Shown here: positions 32,025 through 40,413 of the stretch, one piece after another | Position numbering within the stretch: position 1 is the stretch's first letter | How the letters are laid out: each line of letters starts with the position of its first letter | Origin: an uncultured Oscillospiraceae bacterium | GTDB lineage: Bacteria > Bacillota > Clostridia > Oscillospirales > Oscillospiraceae | Assembly (NCBI GenBank): GCA_949494735.1 | Contig: CATABD010000010.1 | Coordinates: forward strand, 1-50,296 | Direction: 5' to 3' | DNA length: 50,296 nt | The notes under the pieces: generated by a model | Told to the model about the DNA's origin: nothing | Databases searched by the model: none | Seen by the model: the letters and a program-made list of their open reading frames with translations, nothing else | Made by a program: the position numbers and the translations under genes

Positions 32025-33446
32025 ATGGCAAGTAGTTATTTTGAAGAAAACACCCTGCAAGACCTGCTGGAGGAGATCCGGTATGTATATATGTCCGATG
32101 AGCGGCCATGGATTATTGGGTACAGCGGAGGAAAAGATTCGACTGTTGTGACGCATCTGGTTTACACGATGCTGAAACAACTCCCTCCAGAGAAAAGGCA
32201 TAAAAAGGTTTATATTGTCTCATCGGATACTTTGGTGGAAAACCCCCTGATTAAGATCTATTTGGACCAAATGCTGGATCAGCTCCGAACGGCGGCCAGC
32301 AAAGAGCACGACAATCTTCCCGTCGTCGTGAAAAAGGTCACGCCTGAGCCGGACAATTCGTTCTGGGCCAACGTGATTGGGCGCGGATTTCCGACGCCGC
32401 GTACAAACGGCACGTTCCGTTGGTGCACGGACCGGCTGAAAATTGCGCCCAGCGGGAAATACATCCAATCAATTATTGAAGAACAAAACACAGAGGTAGT
32501 CGTATTGCTAGGCGTCCGGAAAGCGGAAAGCAGCGCCCGCCGGAAACGTATGGAGGGACGGGAGCTGCTGGGGCGCCTACTGAACCGGCATGAGACCATT
32601 AAAAAGGCGTTTGTCTACCCGGCGATCTCGGAACTCACAACGGATGATGTGTGGGATATTTTGGGCTCAAACCAGCGCAAAACGGCATGGGGCGGGGATA
32701 ATAATGAGCTTATCAGCCTGTACGCCGGGGCGGATAGCGGCGAGTGCCCGTTTGCAGGCATCTCCAGCAGGGATAAGCAGCAGCAGTCCTGCGGCCAATC
32801 CCGGTTTGGCTGCTGGATCTGCACGGTGGTTAAAGAGGATAAATCCCTGAATGGATTTATCCGAAGCGGGCACAGGGAACTGAGGCCGTTGGCGGAATTT
32901 CGGAAGTGGCTGATGGATATCCGTGACCGGGATGAATATCGCGAAAAAAAACGCCGCGACGGGACGGTATACTATACGGCGAACAACGAGCTGGGCTATG
33001 GGCCGTTTACCTGGGAAGCGCGGCAGATGATCCTCCGGCGGCTGCTGGCGACCCAGCGGCAGATGAATTATGAGCTCATCACCATGGAAGAGCTGCAGGC
33101 GATTGATAAAATCTGGGACGAGGAAAAGGATATTACCAGGAGAACGCTGGTCGATATTTATTTTGAAGAGACGGGGGTACGGCTGCCATGGGACGGGTTC
33201 AAGCACCCCCTTTTTGATGAAAGGACCCGCGAAAAGATCGCGCTTTACGCAAAACGCAGCAACGTGCCCGTGGAGCTGGTCAACTCCATGATTTTGGGGA
33301 CCAATTTGTATAAGCACTATTCTAATACCAAGGGCCTGCGCGAAAAACTGACAAAGGCGGTATCGCAGCAGTGGCTTCAGGAAAAGTCGCTGTGCGAGCC
33401 GGGAGAAGGTATGTCCAATGGAACTGGGGAAGGTCAAACTATATAA
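32025..33446 (+). CDS. dndC: DNA phosphorothioation protein DndC (PP-loop sulfurtransferase)
   Basis: DndC is the ATP-pyrophosphatase that activates and receives sulfur for replacing a non-bridging oxygen in the DNA backbone. In the 473-aa product the PP-loop is YSGGKDST (33-40), FRWCTDRLKI lies near 127-136, and four cysteines for the Fe-S cluster occur in GECPFAG ... SCGQSRFGCWICTVV (about 237-270). C-terminal region also typical (YSNTKGLREKL). Start ATG has only a weak binding site (AACCGAG). It overlaps dndD by 29 bases. GC content is visibly lower than the core genes. Confidence 0.93.
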   Translation: MASSYFEENTLQDLLEEIRYVYMSDERPWIIGYSGGKDSTVVTHLVYTMLKQLPPEKRHKKVYIVSSDTLVENPLIKIYLDQMLDQLRTAASKEHDNLPVVVKKVTPEPDNSFWANVIGRGFPTPRTNGTFRWCTDRLKIAPSGKYIQSIIEEQNTEVVVLLGVRKAESSARRKRMEGRELLGRLLNRHETIKKAFVYPAISELTTDDVWDILGSNQRKTAWGGDNNELISLYAGADSGECPFAGISSRDKQQQSCGQSRFGCWICTVVKEDKSLNGFIRSGHRELRPLAEFRKWLMDIRDRDEYREKKRRDGTVYYTANNELGYGPFTWEARQMILRRLLATQRQMNYELITMEELQAIDKIWDEEKDITRRTLVDIYFEETGVRLPWDGFKHPLFDERTREKIALYAKRSNVPVELVNSMILGTNLYKHYSNTKGLREKLTKAVSQQWLQEKSLCEPGEGMSNGTGEGQTI

Positions 33447-35604
33447 TTTCAGCTCCTATGCAGGTGAGGTAGAGCTTGATTTTTCTACAAGTGCCGATAA
33501 GAATATCGTTTTAATCGGAGGGAATAACGGGGCGGGGAAAACGTCGCTTTTCACTGCAATCAAGCTGGCCCTGTACGGCCCCCTGTGCTTTCGCTACCAG
33601 GGGAAAAACGCCCATTACTCCGCAAGGATAAAAGAGCTGATGAACCATGATGCCTTTGCGGAGGCCGAGGTCAAAACATATGTCGAAATAGAAGTGGCGC
33701 TGCCCGTCAACCAGGGCCGGACCACCTATACGGTCCATCGCGAGTGGAACTATATCGGACAGAGGGTGCGGGAGACCTATTGGGTAAGCGATGGTTCGAA
33801 GAGGCTGTCCGACAGGGAGCGGGACTATTTTCAGAATTACCTGTTTACGGTGGTTCCACCCAGTATGTTTGAGTTCTTCTTTTTTGACGGGGAGGAGATT
33901 TCCAGCTTCTTTTCTGATTCCACGTATAACTGGCATATTAAAAATGCGATATTGACCCTGTGCGGCTATGATACCTTCAGCATAATCAAAAAATTCTGCG
34001 ACACCTATGTGGGGCCCGAGTCGCTGGATTCGGCTTATGATGACCTGCTGGGGCAGCTGAGAGCAAAAGAAGCGGCGCTGGAGGAGCTGGAGCGCCGCGC
34101 GGCAAAAGCGGAGGCCGGATTGCAGGCGCTGAGGGAGGGGAAGAGCGCCGCAATCGACGAAAAAACCAGCCTGGAGGCCCAGTTTAAAAACTCCGGGGGG
34201 CTCAGCAAGAACGAGCGGGACGGGCTTAACCACAAGCTGCGCCAGCATGAGCAGGAGAAGAACGAATATTCCAAAAAGATTCGGGATTATGTGGAAGGCA
34301 TTATGCCGTTCTATATCACCTATGACCTGTCACGGGCGGTCGATGAACAGCTTCTCCGGGAGGAGAGGATGCAGCAGTACCTGATATCGACGCGGCAGCT
34401 GTCGGTTAATATGCTGGAAAATGCCATTTTAGCGGCTGGCATTGTCCCTTCGGAACAAGCTGAGGCGTTATCCCGGCGGCTGTATGACAGCATTTCCTGT
34501 ACGCTGTGTCCCGAAAAAGACCCGGAGGGATTTCAATTTATCCACGACCTCTCCGATGAACAGCGCAGGCAGGTTTCCGCGCTTTTGGTGCGGCTGTACA
34601 GCTTTGACGCCCAGGACATCATCCGGGCGGTTGATTCTAAAAAGGATGCGGCGGACAAATATGAAAAAGCGTCCCGGCAGTTGCGGGAATCGCTGCCAAG
34701 CATTGACGCAAATACATTTTTTGAGAAGTTTAACGATTTGTCCAAGCAGATCGTGGGATATGACAATTCCATAACTGCGGCCCAGGAGCAGCTTTGCAAG
34801 CTGGACGCGGACAGGGCTTCGCTGGGCAAGGAGATGGACGCGCTGCGGGTCCGGCTCCAAACGGAATCCAAAAATAAGACCGCTTACCTGTACACCGCGC
34901 GCATCAGTTCCATGATGGATGACTTGATATCTGATACTATCCAGGAGAAATTCGGGCAAATAGAGCGGGCGGCTTTGCAAATGTTCCGGGAGATAACCCA
35001 TAAGGATAACTTTGTTGACTTGATGGAGATAGACGGGGCCTTCAACATCTCCATGTATAAAAAACAGGAGTATACGCTCTCGGAATTGTATGCCCTGGCG
35101 GATAACGTCGGGGTGGACGAGCTGAGGGTCCGGCTGGGAAGCCGCGGTATGGGCATCCTGATGGACCGGTTTGGGATTACGTCAAAGCGGACGCTTCGGA
35201 AAAAGATGAAAAAGTATCTTTTGGATGGGGGGGATGCGCCGGGGGAGCAGGTCCTGCCCCTTTATAAGCTGGTGGAATTTTCACAGTTGTCGAAAGGCGA
35301 AAAGCAGGTGTTCCTTTTGTCCCTGTACTGGGCGATCATCAAAAGCTCCGGGCAAAATATCCCCTTTATCATTGACACCCCCTTTGCCAGGATTGATATG
35401 GAGCACCGCGGGCAATTGACCAAATTGTTTTTCTCATCTGTCAGCGGCCAGGTTATTATCCTGTCCACAGATGAAGAGGTGGTGGGGGCCTATCACGATA
35501 TCATTGCGGATCGGATCGCCAGCGAATATGTGCTGTCCAACGAAAAAGCGACAGGGCATACGTCTGTGCGCCTTGGATATTTTGGGAAGGAAGGGTCTGT
35601 GTGA
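33418..35604 (+). CDS. dndD: DNA phosphorothioation protein DndD (SMC-like ATPase)
   Basis: A 728-aa SMC/RecF-type ATPase thought to open or nick DNA for sulfur incorporation. Walker A GGNNGAGKTS (34-43), two coiled-coil arms with a CTLC zinc-hook-like motif at 361-364 between them, signature QLSKGEKQVF near 621-630 and Walker B FIIDTPFARID near 650. These agree with DndD. ATG behind GGAGAAGG inside the end of dndC; its stop overlaps dndE. Complete, no frameshift. Confidence 0.93.
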   Translation: MELGKVKLYNFSSYAGEVELDFSTSADKNIVLIGGNNGAGKTSLFTAIKLALYGPLCFRYQGKNAHYSARIKELMNHDAFAEAEVKTYVEIEVALPVNQGRTTYTVHREWNYIGQRVRETYWVSDGSKRLSDRERDYFQNYLFTVVPPSMFEFFFFDGEEISSFFSDSTYNWHIKNAILTLCGYDTFSIIKKFCDTYVGPESLDSAYDDLLGQLRAKEAALEELERRAAKAEAGLQALREGKSAAIDEKTSLEAQFKNSGGLSKNERDGLNHKLRQHEQEKNEYSKKIRDYVEGIMPFYITYDLSRAVDEQLLREERMQQYLISTRQLSVNMLENAILAAGIVPSEQAEALSRRLYDSISCTLCPEKDPEGFQFIHDLSDEQRRQVSALLVRLYSFDAQDIIRAVDSKKDAADKYEKASRQLRESLPSIDANTFFEKFNDLSKQIVGYDNSITAAQEQLCKLDADRASLGKEMDALRVRLQTESKNKTAYLYTARISSMMDDLISDTIQEKFGQIERAALQMFREITHKDNFVDLMEIDGAFNISMYKKQEYTLSELYALADNVGVDELRVRLGSRGMGILMDRFGITSKRTLRKKMKKYLLDGGDAPGEQVLPLYKLVEFSQLSKGEKQVFLLSLYWAIIKSSGQNIPFIIDTPFARIDMEHRGQLTKLFFSSVSGQVIILSTDEEVVGAYHDIIADRIASEYVLSNEKATGHTSVRLGYFGKEGSV

Positions 35605-35981
35605 TATTCAAGTTGAAAACCGCTGCGAAAACAGCTGAAATATTTGAGGAAATAGGGCGTAAAACCTATTTGAAGCCGTACACCCTGGTCAAACATGCCA
35701 TAGCGTGGTCGCTGAAGGAGGGGACCCCCATCGACGGCTACCACTCGGATACGAACGGGCTTGAACTGAACCGCCAGACCATCACCGGGGAGTATGACAC
35801 CTATTTTAAGGTTCTCGTGGAGCAGGCCGCGGGGCGCCCCCTGACAGAAGCGGAATACTTTCCGCAGTATGTGAAGGCCCATATCGACCGGGGGGCCCTG
35901 ATCCTGGAATCGAAGTATAAGCATGCCGGTAACCTTGACCGGTATATTTTAGAATCTTTTGGCGTGGGAGACACGGTATGA
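35601..35981 (+). CDS. dndE: DNA phosphorothioation protein DndE
   Basis: A 126-aa basic protein matching the DndE family (about 110-130 aa), thought to bind nicked or single-stranded DNA for the modification complex. Visible family features are the LKTAAKTAEIFEEIGRK helix at the N-terminus, AIAWSLKEGTP and NGLELNRQTITGEYD. Starts at GTG in a GTGA overlap with dndD and ends in an ATGA overlap with the desulfurase, so all four dnd genes are translationally coupled. Confidence 0.9.
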   Translation: MIFKLKTAAKTAEIFEEIGRKTYLKPYTLVKHAIAWSLKEGTPIDGYHSDTNGLELNRQTITGEYDTYFKVLVEQAAGRPLTEAEYFPQYVKAHIDRGALILESKYKHAGNLDRYILESFGVGDTV

Positions 35982-37168
35982 TCTATTTTGACAATAGCGC
36001 CACAACTTCAATTGCCCCGGAGGTTGTCGAGGCGATGCTGCCATATTTGACGGTTGAATATGGAAACCCGTCCAGCAAGTATTATACCTTGGCCAGGAAT
36101 GCCCAGCGGGCTGTGGATGAAAGCAGGGAAAGGGTTGCGGCGTTGATAGGGGCAAAGCCGGAGGAAATTATTTTTACCTGCGGCGCCACCGAAAGCAATA
36201 ATATGATTATCAAAGGGGTTGCGGACTATCGGAAATACTACGAAAGGCGGGGTAACCATCTCATCACATCAAACATTGAGCACCATGCGGTGCTCAATGC
36301 CTGCCGGTATCTAAACGGCGAGATCTATTCAAACCATGACGCCACATTTTCGCTGGGGGGGCGCGGCGCTGTGGTGGACCGCGGATATGAGGTGACATTT
36401 CTGGAGGCGGACCCATTGGGCAGGGTTTTGCCGGAAGCGCTGGACGGCGCCATCCGCCCGGAGACGACGCTGGTAACCTTGATGTGGGCCAACAACGAGA
36501 TTGGCACGATCAACGATATCCCTGCCCTGTGCGGCGCTGCCCACCGGCATGGCGTGCCGTTCCATACGGACGCGACGCAGGTTTCCGGGAAGCTGCCGGT
36601 TGATGTCAGACAGGCGCCTGTGGATTATATGTCATTATCAGCGCACAAATTTCATGGCCCCAAGGGGGTGGGCGCCGCGTACATCCGCAGCGACGAATAT
36701 GGGCTGCCCCCCATGACCGCGTTTCTGCACGGCGGCGGGCAGGAATCCGGGATTCGTGCCGGCACCCTGCCGGTACACAATATTGTAGGGTTTGGGAAAG
36801 CGGCCGAGTTGGCATTGGCCCGGCAGGCGGAACAGACAAAGCGCCTGAAACAAATTGACACAGCGGCGAGGGCGCTGTTTGCGGATACGGATATGTTTGA
36901 ACTGCTGGGTGACCCGGACGCCCATATCCCGGGCCTGCTCAGCGTCATTGTCCGCAAGGATGTATTTGACAACGAGCGTTTTATCAAAAAGGTCAGCGGC
37001 CGGTGCGCAATTTCTTCCGGTTCCGCGTGTACGGCAGGGGAACCCTCACATGTCCTTCAGGCGATTGGCCGTTCGGATGAAACCTCCCGTGTGCTGCGGA
37101 TTTCCCTATCTGATACATCTTCAATTGAAGATGTCAAATATCTGGTGGAACAGTTAAAAAACCTCTGA
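35978..37168 (+). CDS. dndA: Cysteine desulfurase DndA/IscS-type
   Basis: PLP enzyme that takes sulfur from cysteine and supplies it as persulfide. In the 396-aa protein, PLP lysine lies in SAHKFHGPKG (Lys224), the catalytic cysteine in SGSACTAGEPS (Cys351), with TCGATESNN-like CGATESNNMI near 68-77 and HTDATQVSGK binding PLP. Fused by overlap to dndE, so it is the dedicated sulfur donor for DndC. In the best known systems dndA is separate from or divergent to dndBCDE; here it is the last gene of the operon. Confidence 0.92.
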   Translation: MIYFDNSATTSIAPEVVEAMLPYLTVEYGNPSSKYYTLARNAQRAVDESRERVAALIGAKPEEIIFTCGATESNNMIIKGVADYRKYYERRGNHLITSNIEHHAVLNACRYLNGEIYSNHDATFSLGGRGAVVDRGYEVTFLEADPLGRVLPEALDGAIRPETTLVTLMWANNEIGTINDIPALCGAAHRHGVPFHTDATQVSGKLPVDVRQAPVDYMSLSAHKFHGPKGVGAAYIRSDEYGLPPMTAFLHGGGQESGIRAGTLPVHNIVGFGKAAELALARQAEQTKRLKQIDTAARALFADTDMFELLGDPDAHIPGLLSVIVRKDVFDNERFIKKVSGRCAISSGSACTAGEPSHVLQAIGRSDETSRVLRISLSDTSSIEDVKYLVEQLKNL

Positions 37169-37293
37169 ACCGATACGCTTCCAGAGAAAACCAGCGGATG
37201 AACTTGAATACCCTTCCAAATCCTGCGGATAATACAATTGGAACGATACAAACAAAGCCGCGGGAAGCCGCGGCAGGAAGCAGGAGGAAAACC

Positions 37294-37473
37294 ATGAAAG
37301 CAACCGGGATCGTACGCCGCATCGACGATCTGGGCCGGGTGGTGATTCCCAAGGAGATCCGCCGCACCATGCGTATTCGGGAGGGCGACCCGTCACAGAC
37401 AGCATTGACACCGTGGGAGCGGTTCTGCTTCGGGATGCTGGATTTGGAGAGACGGACAGGGTGGGGTACATAG
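37294..37473 (+). pseudogene. SpoVT/AbrB-type regulator, truncated
   Basis: MKATGIVRRIDDLGRVVIP ... RIREGDP is the N-terminal AbrB DNA-binding arm of SpoVT-like regulators, behind a perfect AGGAGG. After REGDP the sequence departs from the family (SQTALTPWERF) and stops at residue 59, whereas SpoVT has about 180 aa. The break suggests insertion or deletion at about 37391, near the right end of the dnd island. Confidence 0.75.
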
Positions 37474-37491
37474 GGCTGAATTTTGCCAATG

Positions 37492-37803
37492 CTAAATCAG
37501 TTTCATATAATCCTGTCTGCCATGAAACAGGCGCAAAATATACACCGTTTTGGCTACTTCGTCCACCTTATAGACCATGCTGTAATTGCGGATCACCGCT
37601 TTCCGATAGCCCAATTTTTTCAAATGCGGGTCATGGCAGGCTTCATACATCAGCGGCATACGCGCTATCTCATCATAGCTCTTTTCAATGGCGCCCACCA
37701 GAGATGCGGCGGCAATCTTATTTTCCAGAGACAGGACAATATAACCGATTACAGTGTCAAGGTCGCGCTGAAAGGAATCGGTCTTAATGAGTTTATAGAC
37801 CAT
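37492..37803 (-). CDS. RelE/ParE-superfamily toxin
   Basis: A 103-aa protein starting MVYKLIKTDSFQRDLD and ending YKVDEVAKTVYILRLFHGRQDY, the typical strand pattern and C-terminal basic/histidine part of RelE/ParE toxins, which act as mRNA interferases or gyrase poisons. The ATG at 37803 overlaps the end of the antitoxin gene, the usual TA arrangement. Which of the two activities it has cannot be decided. Confidence 0.85.
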   Translation of the reverse strand: MVYKLIKTDSFQRDLDTVIGYIVLSLENKIAAASLVGAIEKSYDEIARMPLMYEACHDPHLKKLGYRKAVIRNYSMVYKVDEVAKTVYILRLFHGRQDYMKLI

Positions 37804-38053
37804 ACTTTTCCCGCAGCGCCCGCAGTCCTTCGTAGGCATCGGACACCTTTCCCTCTTTGATCTCAACTTCCGCCTCGGCCAGCTTGGAGTAGACATCGGC
37901 TATGAACATCTTCTCCTCGTAGGCTTTCATGCTCATGATGACCATGTCTCCATAGCCGTTTTTTGTGATATACACAGGCTCATTGGACTCATTGCACATC
38001 TGAGAAATTGCCGTTGTGTCTTTCAAATCGCGGATCGGTATAATACGCGGCAT
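37793..38053 (-). CDS. Phd/YefM-family antitoxin
   Basis: An 86-aa protein (start at ATG 38053, ten bases after AAAGGAG) with PIRDLKDTTAISQMCNE at the N-terminus and EPVYITKNGYGDMVIMS, the typical Phd/YefM fold, followed by an acidic helical tail that binds the toxin. It is expected to repress its own promoter. The overlap with the toxin gene indicates co-translation. Confidence 0.88.
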   Translation of the reverse strand: MPRIIPIRDLKDTTAISQMCNESNEPVYITKNGYGDMVIMSMKAYEEKMFIADVYSKLAEAEVEIKEGKVSDAYEGLRALREKYGL

Positions 38054-38118
38054 TATAATCATCTCCTTTACACCCTCATTGTACCATAATTATCCCACGT
38101 CCGCAAGCACTTTATTCG

Positions 38119-38333
38119 CTATAGCAAGTCCTTTGTCTTCCTTGCCAGGTACAGCGGCAGGTTTGTGATGGCTCCGTCCTTCCGATACCCCCGTTTGGAG
38201 AAACGCAGGGCGTATTCCGGCTGGCGCTGGGCGACATACCGCTTGAAGGAGGGGGCGGATTTGTCCTCGCCGCCCTTGGCCGACACCGGGATGATCTCCG
38301 TCCCGTATTGCAGCACGAAGTCGAATACAATGC
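38119..38333 (-). pseudogene. C-terminal fragment of a DUF4143 AAA ATPase
   Basis: The frame FDFVLQYGTEIIPVSAKGGEDKSAPSFKRY ... (in parts LQYGTEIIPVSAKGG and APSFKRYVAQRQPEYALRFS) and ITNLPLYLA match the end of DUF4143/AAA proteins, where the E-x-K-type nuclease-like domain (IPVSAK) lies. Everything upstream is missing, and the break falls at an AACACGTTTTTCT repeat. Confidence 0.65.
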
Positions 38334-38379
38334 AACACGTTTTTCTAAGGTTTACAACAGGATATTAACACGTTTTTCT
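38334..38379. repeat. Direct repeat AACACGTTTTTCT, 33-bp period
   Basis: Perfect 13-bp copies at 38334-38346 and 38367-38379; the first touches the broken end of the DUF4143 fragment. A related CACACGTTG occurs at about 38412. They may be operator sites or traces of a recombination event. Confidence 0.5.
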
Positions 38380-38471
38380 GAACTATTCCGACCCAAAATT
38401 CGCATAAATTCCACACGTTGTAATTGTGGGGATTTTGCGGTATAATGGCGGTAGCTGAACTGAAAATTTCT

Positions 38472-38510
38472 GTGCAAACAGTTGCAATCTTCGTGCAAAC
38501 GGCGTATAAT
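38472..38510 (+). promoter_or_regulatory. Promoter with direct repeats for the relB-yafQ operon
   Basis: TTGCAA (38482-38487), 17-base spacer, TATAAT (38505-38510). Two copies of GTGCAAAC (38472-38479 and 38493-38500), 21 bases apart, i.e. two helical turns, flank or overlap the -35, the expected layout of antitoxin operators. Confidence 0.8.
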
Positions 38511-38540
38511 ATAGTCATCAATAAAAAAGGAGTTGTAACT

Positions 38541-38819
38541 ATGGCTGGAACTACCACGAATATCAGCATCCGTATGGACGCTGATTTGAAAGCGCAGGCT
38601 GACGCCCTCTTTGCCGAGCTGGGAATGAACCTCTCTACGGCATTCAATATTTTTGTCCGGCAGTCCCTGCGGGAGGGGAGAATCCCCTTTGATATCGCCC
38701 TGAATCAGCCCAACAAGGAGACCATCGCCGCCATGCTGGAGGCGGAAAGGATTGCAAAAGACCCGTCTGTAAAAGGCTATAACGACCTGGACGAGTTGTT
38801 TGCTGATTTGCGGGCATGA
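38541..38819 (+). CDS. RelB/DinJ-family antitoxin
   Basis: A 92-aa antitoxin with the ribbon-helix-helix start TTTNISIRMDADLKAQADALF and AFNIFVRQSLREGRIPF, typical of RelB/DinJ. ATG lies eight bases after AAGGAG. Overlaps the toxin gene (ATGA) and is preceded by its own promoter and repeats. Confidence 0.9.
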   Translation: MAGTTTNISIRMDADLKAQADALFAELGMNLSTAFNIFVRQSLREGRIPFDIALNQPNKETIAAMLEAERIAKDPSVKGYNDLDELFADLRA

Positions 38820-39106
38820 GAAAGACAAAGTATATCGTCAAGCCCACGGCACAGTTCAAAAAGGATTATAAACTGGCCTTAAAGCGTCATCAGAATATAA
38901 AACTGCTGGAAGATGTGATCGCTATTCTTGCGATGGGTGAGAGCCTCCCAGAGAAGAACAAGGATCACAGCCTTTCCGGGAATTGGGTTGGGCACCGGGA
39001 GTGCCATATTCTTCCGGACTGGCTCCTGATCTATCGCATTGAGGACAATGTGCTGGTGCTGACGTTGTCCCGTACCGGGACGCATAGCGATCTGTTTGGA
39101 AAATGA
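38816..39106 (+). CDS. YafQ-family mRNA interferase toxin
   Basis: A 96-aa RelE-superfamily toxin of the YafQ type. Visible family features: VKPTAQFKKDYKLALKRH at the N-terminus, HSLSGNWVGHRECHILPDWLLIYR and the end LTLSRTGTHSDLF with the catalytic histidine. The DinJ-YafQ pair cleaves mRNA at the ribosome in E. coli. Complete. Confidence 0.92.
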   Translation: MRKTKYIVKPTAQFKKDYKLALKRHQNIKLLEDVIAILAMGESLPEKNKDHSLSGNWVGHRECHILPDWLLIYRIEDNVLVLTLSRTGTHSDLFGK

Positions 39107-39145
39107 GTGTCACAAAGGCAAATTTTTTACATGGAGGATATAAAA

Positions 39146-39610
39146 ATGTTAGAAACAGGAACAAAAGCCCCGGAATTTACTCTGCCGGACAAGGACGGCA
39201 ATTCCGTATCCCTGTCTGACTTTGCAGGGAAGAAGGTCGTGCTGTACTTCTATCCCCGGGACAACACCCCCGGTTGTACCCGCCAGGCCTGCGCCTTTGC
39301 GGGGGCATTTGAGGAATTTAAGAAAATTGATGCGGTGGTGATCGGTGTCAGCAAGGACTCCGTGGCCTCCCACCAGAAATTCGCGGAGAAGCATGGTCTG
39401 CCGTTTATCCTCCTCTCCGACCCGGAGCTGGCCGCCATCCAGGCCTACGGCGTGTGGCAGGAGAAGAAACTTTACGGCAAGGTGAGCATGGGCGTGGTAC
39501 GCTCTACCTTCATCATCGACGAAAACGGCGTCATTGAAAAGGTTATGCCCAAGGTTAAGCCGGACACCAACGCGGCGGAGGTCCTGGCCTATCTCAAAGA
39601 GGGCAAATAA
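39146..39610 (+). CDS. bcp: Thioredoxin-dependent peroxiredoxin (Bcp/PrxQ)
   Basis: A 154-aa PrxQ-type peroxidase with the peroxidatic cysteine in DNTPGCT (Cys44) and resolving cysteine five residues later (Cys49, CTRQAC). It reduces hydrogen and organic peroxides using thioredoxin. The start at 39146 is chosen from family length and the GGAGG upstream. Ends at a strong terminator, just in front of the convergent yaaA. Confidence 0.95.
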   Translation: MLETGTKAPEFTLPDKDGNSVSLSDFAGKKVVLYFYPRDNTPGCTRQACAFAGAFEEFKKIDAVVIGVSKDSVASHQKFAEKHGLPFILLSDPELAAIQAYGVWQEKKLYGKVSMGVVRSTFIIDENGVIEKVMPKVKPDTNAAEVLAYLKEGK

Positions 39611-39616
39611 GCAAAA

Positions 39617-39646
39617 CAGCCTCCCACATGAAAGTGTGGGAGGCCT
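39617..39646. terminator. Terminator between bcp and yaaA
   Basis: CCTCCCACAT / GTGTGGGAGG stem, short loop; located between convergent genes and likely used in both directions. Confidence 0.85.
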
Positions 39647-39650
39647 GCTT

Positions 39651-40400
39651 TTAGGGTTCGGCTTTGATGAACACACAGTGATTTTCTGTCGACAAATCGG
39701 GCTCAAAGTGATAATCCGACTGATCGAAGGCCTGGATATCGGCGATATTTGTGATGTTGCTCTCCGCCAGCCAGCGCACCATCTGGCCACGGGCCATCTT
39801 GCACATGGTGCCTTTCTCAATGACCTTGCCATCTTTCCATTCCCCGAACGTACAGGTAAGGAGTTGGACGGTTTTGGGCAGATGGGGTTCCACCGCTCTG
39901 CTGTACTCTTTAGAAGCCAAATTCAGGACAAAGTCTGTCTCGGAGGCCAGCTGGCGGGCCAGACGATCGCCCCAGAACTGGTACAGGTCCCGAAAACCGT
40001 CCGCCGCCAGCTTGGCCTGCATCTCCAGGCGGTAGGGGGTCACGCCATCGAAGGGCCGCAGCAGGCCGTAGAGGCCAGAGAGGATGCGCAGATGTTCCCG
40101 GAGGTAGTCCAGGTGGGTGGCCTCCATCACGCCGGGGGCCATGTAGCGGTATTGGATGCCCTCGTAGGCGATGATCGCCGGGGTGAGGCTGCGGCGCAGG
40201 TCCAACTGCTCTAGCCGCTCCAAGTTCAGTTTGGCAATGGAATCGTTGCATTTCCAGAGGGACTGCAACTCCATGGGGGACATGCTCTGGAGGACCGTTT
40301 TTAACCGCTCCGTCTGTTCCAGAAACTGGGGCAGGCTGTCCACGGCAAAGCTGTCCGTGTCCACCACCATTTTCTTCGCCGGAGCGATGATGATGCGCAT
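39651..40400 (-). CDS. yaaA: Peroxide stress protein YaaA (DUF328)
   Basis: A 249-aa protein with the family start MRIIIAPAKKM, then AYEGIQYRYMAPGVM, LRILSGLYGLLRPFDG, PYRLEMQAKL and VLNLASKEYS. In E. coli, YaaA lowers free intracellular iron and so protects against hydrogen peroxide damage; it binds DNA in structural studies. Start ATG follows GGGAGGGG. Downstream of the deformylase-like gene and apparently in its operon. Confidence 0.93.
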   Translation of the reverse strand: MRIIIAPAKKMVVDTDSFAVDSLPQFLEQTERLKTVLQSMSPMELQSLWKCNDSIAKLNLERLEQLDLRRSLTPAIIAYEGIQYRYMAPGVMEATHLDYLREHLRILSGLYGLLRPFDGVTPYRLEMQAKLAADGFRDLYQFWGDRLARQLASETDFVLNLASKEYSRAVEPHLPKTVQLLTCTFGEWKDGKVIEKGTMCKMARGQMVRWLAESNITNIADIQAFDQSDYHFEPDLSTENHCVFIKAEP

Positions 40401-40413
40401 GGGCGGCCCCTCC

